Shown here: positions 14,849-16,714 of the stretch, piece by piece
How the letters are laid out: each line of letters begins with the position of its first letter
How positions within the stretch are numbered: the first letter of the stretch is position 1
Assembly: GCA_002499345.1 (NCBI GenBank)
Contig: DALF01000010.1
Coordinates: 808-17,521, forward strand
DNA from: Euryarchaeota archaeon UBA170
GTDB lineage: Archaea > Thermoplasmatota > Poseidoniia > Poseidoniales > Thalassarchaeaceae
Direction of reading: 5' to 3'
Length of the DNA stretch: 16,714 nt
Notes under the pieces: model-generated
What the model was told of the DNA's origin: nothing
What the model saw: the letters and a program-made list of their open reading frames with translations, nothing else
Database searches by the model: none
Made by a program: the position numbers and the translations under genes

Positions 14849-15139
14849 ATGGCGACGCGGACCCACGGGACTAGGCAAGGAACAAGGTCTATCCTAAAGA
14901 AGAAGAAGACCCAGAAAGGACGTCTCTTCATCAACCGTGCTCTGCATCCCTACAAGGAAGGAGACAAGGTTTCTATCGTTCTAGATGGCGCTGAACAGAG
15001 AGGCATGCCTCACAGGAGATTCCACGGGCTGACTGGATCTATCGTTAAGCCGCAGGGAAATGCTTTCGTCGTTAGCGTCGTCCAAGGAAACATGACAAAG
15101 ACGGTGGTAGCCAGGCCAGAGCACTTGAGGCCAGCATAG
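14849..15139 (+). CDS. rpl21e: 50S ribosomal protein L21e
   Basis: 96 residues, standard length for archaeal and eukaryotic L21e, a large-subunit protein with an SH3-like fold. The sequence begins ATRTHGTRQGTRSILKKKKT and continues with KGRLFINRALHPYKEGDKVS, the conserved G.PH+RFHG.TG (MPHRRFHGLTGSI) and a VARPEHLRP ending. The ATG at 14849 is chosen because GGTGAT stands three bases upstream; a GTG at 14831 would add six residues absent from the family. It is the first gene of a tight unit with rpoF, DUF655 and ksgA, an order common in euryarchaea. Confidence 0.95.
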   Translation: MATRTHGTRQGTRSILKKKKTQKGRLFINRALHPYKEGDKVSIVLDGAEQRGMPHRRFHGLTGSIVKPQGNAFVVSVVQGNMTKTVVARPEHLRPA

Positions 15140-15149
15140 AGGTGATTTG

Positions 15150-15503
15150 ATGGGAGACCGTGAATTTGTAGATTTTGCATCAGTGAGGGATCTACTCGAG
15201 GCAGCAAATGAGCGAAGAGGCGAACTATCGTATGAGCAGATGATGGCTCTACAACATGCAACATGGGCCGCTAGTACTAACAGAGGCGGAATTAAGACGG
15301 ATCCAGAGGTTTTCGTTTCACTTTTCTCAAAACTAATGGAGAATGACAAACTGGCAGAGAATCCTGATATATGTGCTAAAATAGCCGAACTAGCTCCTAT
15401 GGACGTCTCAGGAGTTAGAGTAATAATAGCTAGCAAGAGGGTCGCTATGGATACTTCTGAGATAGAGGAAATAATCGAGATCGTAAGGCAGAATGTCCTT
15501 TGA
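15150..15503 (+). CDS. rpoF: DNA-directed RNA polymerase subunit F (Rpb4)
   Basis: 117 residues, matching archaeal RpoF/Rpb4. This subunit pairs with RpoE/Rpb7 to form the stalk of RNA polymerase, which helps promoter opening and binds emerging RNA. Diagnostic stretches are SVRDLLEAANERRGELSYEQ (start of the helical domain), the central PEVFVSLFSKLMEN helix, and the HRDC-like C-terminus ICAKIAELAPMDVSGVRVII and DTSEIEEIIEIV. GGTGAT (15141-15146) three bases before ATG 15150 marks the start; the adjacent in-frame TTG at 15147 is rejected. The gap after L21e is 10 bases, and the end overlaps the DUF655 gene by 11 bases. Confidence 0.93.
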   Translation: MGDREFVDFASVRDLLEAANERRGELSYEQMMALQHATWAASTNRGGIKTDPEVFVSLFSKLMENDKLAENPDICAKIAELAPMDVSGVRVIIASKRVAMDTSEIEEIIEIVRQNVL

Positions 15504-16146
15504 TACTGTTTTTCTCGGTTTTAAACCAACTAAACCATTGATGAGGGAGGACCCTCTCCAGCATTTGAGAAGTATGTCCGCGCAGGGTCCAACCGGTTCT
15601 GGATTTTCCGAAGAGGGACCACTTCATCGGGAGTCATCAGTATTACTTTTGGACATACTTGACAGAATTCCTTCTGGGTATGAGCTCCAAGGACTATCCA
15701 AGCCTTCGATGTATCTCGTTAGAGCTAGAATTGATGATATGAAAGTCGACTCTCCGGGTGAAGATGTGGAAACCTCATCCGATTCTATAGGCCCCCTATC
15801 AGAAATAAGATTCAGGGATTTGACAGCAGAATCTTCCAATAATCTAAATGAGGCAATTATAGAATCAATAAAGTCAGATCCTGATAGACACCTAGGATTT
15901 TACAATAGGGCCAATAACCTATCCTTGAAGTATCATGCGTTTCAACTTCTACCGGGCATTGGGAATTCAAAGGCAGTCCAGATGGTCAAAGAGAGGGGTG
16001 GATCAGGGTGGTCTTCATTCGAGCAGATTGATAAATCGTGTGGGATTGAATCAGTGAAACTGCTGGCTGAAAGATACCTAGGGGAGATGAACGATCCCTC
16101 AGAATCTCCCAGCCTACTCAAACTTCTCGTCCGCTCCGAGATCTAG
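15493..16146 (+). CDS. DUF655 family protein with helix-hairpin-helix motif
   Basis: 217 residues of the archaeal DUF655 family, of unknown function. An OB-like N-terminal half (DTVFLGFKPTK.., ELQGLSKPSMYLVRARIDDM) is followed by a helix-hairpin-helix region at about 148-182 (HAFQLLPGIGNSKAVQMVKE, then GWSSFEQI), a motif for sequence-independent nucleic acid binding. A polar, acidic insert (PGEDVETSSDS, 88-98) separates the two. The ATG at 15493 lies inside the end of rpoF (11-base overlap, ATG in the +1 frame relative to rpoF), which suggests coupled translation. Steady placement between rpoF and ksgA in Euryarchaeota suggests a role in RNA metabolism, not proven. Confidence 0.88.
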   Translation: MSFDTVFLGFKPTKPLMREDPLQHLRSMSAQGPTGSGFSEEGPLHRESSVLLLDILDRIPSGYELQGLSKPSMYLVRARIDDMKVDSPGEDVETSSDSIGPLSEIRFRDLTAESSNNLNEAIIESIKSDPDRHLGFYNRANNLSLKYHAFQLLPGIGNSKAVQMVKERGGSGWSSFEQIDKSCGIESVKLLAERYLGEMNDPSESPSLLKLLVRSEI

Positions 16147-16160
16147 TCGGAGGTATTACT

Positions 16161-16714
16161 TTGGAAGACTTAGATCCAAGAATGTTGGTAGATTTACTCA
16201 GGGATAGAATAAATCCTGACAGAAACCTAGGGCAACATTTCATTCTTAACGATAGCATAATCTCAGAAGCAGTCAATATGTCTGACCAGATTAATCAGAG
16301 AGTCACAGAACAGTCACATGTATTGGAAATTGGGCCCGGACCAGGGTCACTGACACTCTACCTGCTAAGAAAAGGAGCTAGGATAACCGCGTTTGAGATA
16401 GATGAACAAGCAGTAAGGCATCTGCAAAGAGTATTCAACTTCCAGGACGGCAGACTTTCAGTGATACATGCCGATGCACTTACAGTTGATTGGCCTGAAG
16501 ACATTACCCACATCATAGCTAATATCCCATATGGTATTTCTAGCCCTCTTTTAGATAAGATACAGAAGCACATCCAGAGAAATCCTCTCAAGTCTATTGT
16601 GCTACTCGTCCAAGACGAGTTTTCGGAAAGGATGGCGATGAATAGAGGGCCAAGAAGCATAGGCCCTCTAGGGCTATCATTGTGGTTGGATTTTACTATT
16701 CATCTTGGTTCGAA
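16161..16714 (+). CDS. ksgA: 16S rRNA dimethyladenosine transferase KsgA/Dim1 (3' end outside window)
   Basis: 184 residues are visible before the window ends. The enzyme dimethylates two adjacent adenines in helix 45 of small-subunit rRNA, using S-adenosylmethionine, during late ribosome assembly. Seen are NLGQHFILND (22-31), the SAM-binding VLEIGPGPGSLTLYLL (54-69), acidic FEIDEQAV (78-85), HADAL (103-107), the catalytic motif NIPYGISSPLL (121-131) and LLVQDEFSERM (148-158). The start is TTG at 16161, with GGAGGT (16149-16154) 6 bases upstream; the next in-frame Met (residue 8) is worse placed. The block GPRSIGPLGLSLW replaces the more usual 'GSKxYGRLSV' loop. It is the last gene seen in the L21e-rpoF-DUF655 unit. 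Confidence 0.94.
   Translation, partial: MEDLDPRMLVDLLRDRINPDRNLGQHFILNDSIISEAVNMSDQINQRVTEQSHVLEIGPGPGSLTLYLLRKGARITAFEIDEQAVRHLQRVFNFQDGRLSVIHADALTVDWPEDITHIIANIPYGISSPLLDKIQKHIQRNPLKSIVLLVQDEFSERMAMNRGPRSIGPLGLSLWLDFTIHLGS

Noticed and set aside
14981..15436. Minus-strand open frame of about 150 codons opposite L21e and rpoF
   Set aside because: It covers two well-identified genes, has no recognisable domain and is best explained as the opposite-strand shadow.
15591..15598. AACCGGTT, the same core as the 7135-7150 palindrome
   Set aside because: It lies inside the DUF655 coding region and the flanking bases are not symmetric, so it looks like chance.
16161..16714. Truncated ksgA as a pseudogene
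   Set aside because: The frame is open to the last base; it is simply cut by the window edge, as is dnaJ at the left.
1..16714. CRISPR arrays, tRNA or rRNA genes, insertion sequences, integrase or attachment sites
   Set aside because: No regularly spaced repeats, tRNA-like stretches, transposase motifs or terminal repeats were found by eye on either strand.

Overview
The window looks like a chromosomal segment of a planktonic euryarchaeon, most likely Marine Group II (Candidatus Poseidoniales) or a close relative in Thermoplasmatota. The archaeal character comes from the right end: Pus10, ribosomal protein L21e, RNA polymerase subunit Rpb4/RpoF, a DUF655 protein and a KsgA/Dim1 methyltransferase stand in the order common in Euryarchaeota. 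Translation signals are archaeal too: GGTGAT placed three bases before ATG at several genes, GGAGG/GGAGGT elsewhere, TTG and GTG starts, and some genes with no Shine-Dalgarno sequence. The marine photic-zone assignment is inference from a photolyase, a carotenoid desaturase, a peroxiredoxin and bacterial-type genes in an archaeal background. No tRNA, rRNA, CRISPR array, insertion sequence or integrase was seen, and no gene-free stretch exceeds about 100 bases.

Layout. (1) 1-399: C-terminal end of a DnaJ chaperone, cut by the window edge. (2) 442-3693: a large RND/MMPL-type membrane protein. (3) 7092 down to 3686 on the minus strand: a tight three-gene operon of class II CPD photolyase, a SRPBCC plus TIGR01777-type epimerase fusion, and a small unrecognised three-helix membrane protein whose end overlaps the MMPL gene tail-to-tail. 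(4) 7163-9630: GTP cyclohydrolase II, divergent from the photolyase across a 70-base gap with a 16-bp palindrome, then a PrxQ-like peroxiredoxin and a TrmB-like regulator that appears to carry a V4R-like C-terminal domain. (5) 9681-13266: an operon of ABC1/UbiB-family kinase, CrtI-type phytoene desaturase, ABA4-like membrane protein and DUF971 zinc protein, preceded by a TATA box inside a 7-N10-7 inverted repeat. (6) 13354-14769: pus10. (7) 14849-16714: L21e, rpoF, DUF655, ksgA, the last cut by the right edge.

How the genes may work together. Sections 3 to 5 read as a light and oxidative-stress neighbourhood: FAD-dependent DNA repair beside the first enzyme of riboflavin synthesis, a peroxide scavenger, a sensor-like regulator and carotenoid genes. 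The most unusual part is the kinase/desaturase/ABA4-like operon, which pairs in an archaeon three families known together from plastid isoprenoid metabolism. Regulation of that operon by the TrmB-V4R protein encoded just upstream is a hypothesis. The right end is ordinary translation and transcription housekeeping.
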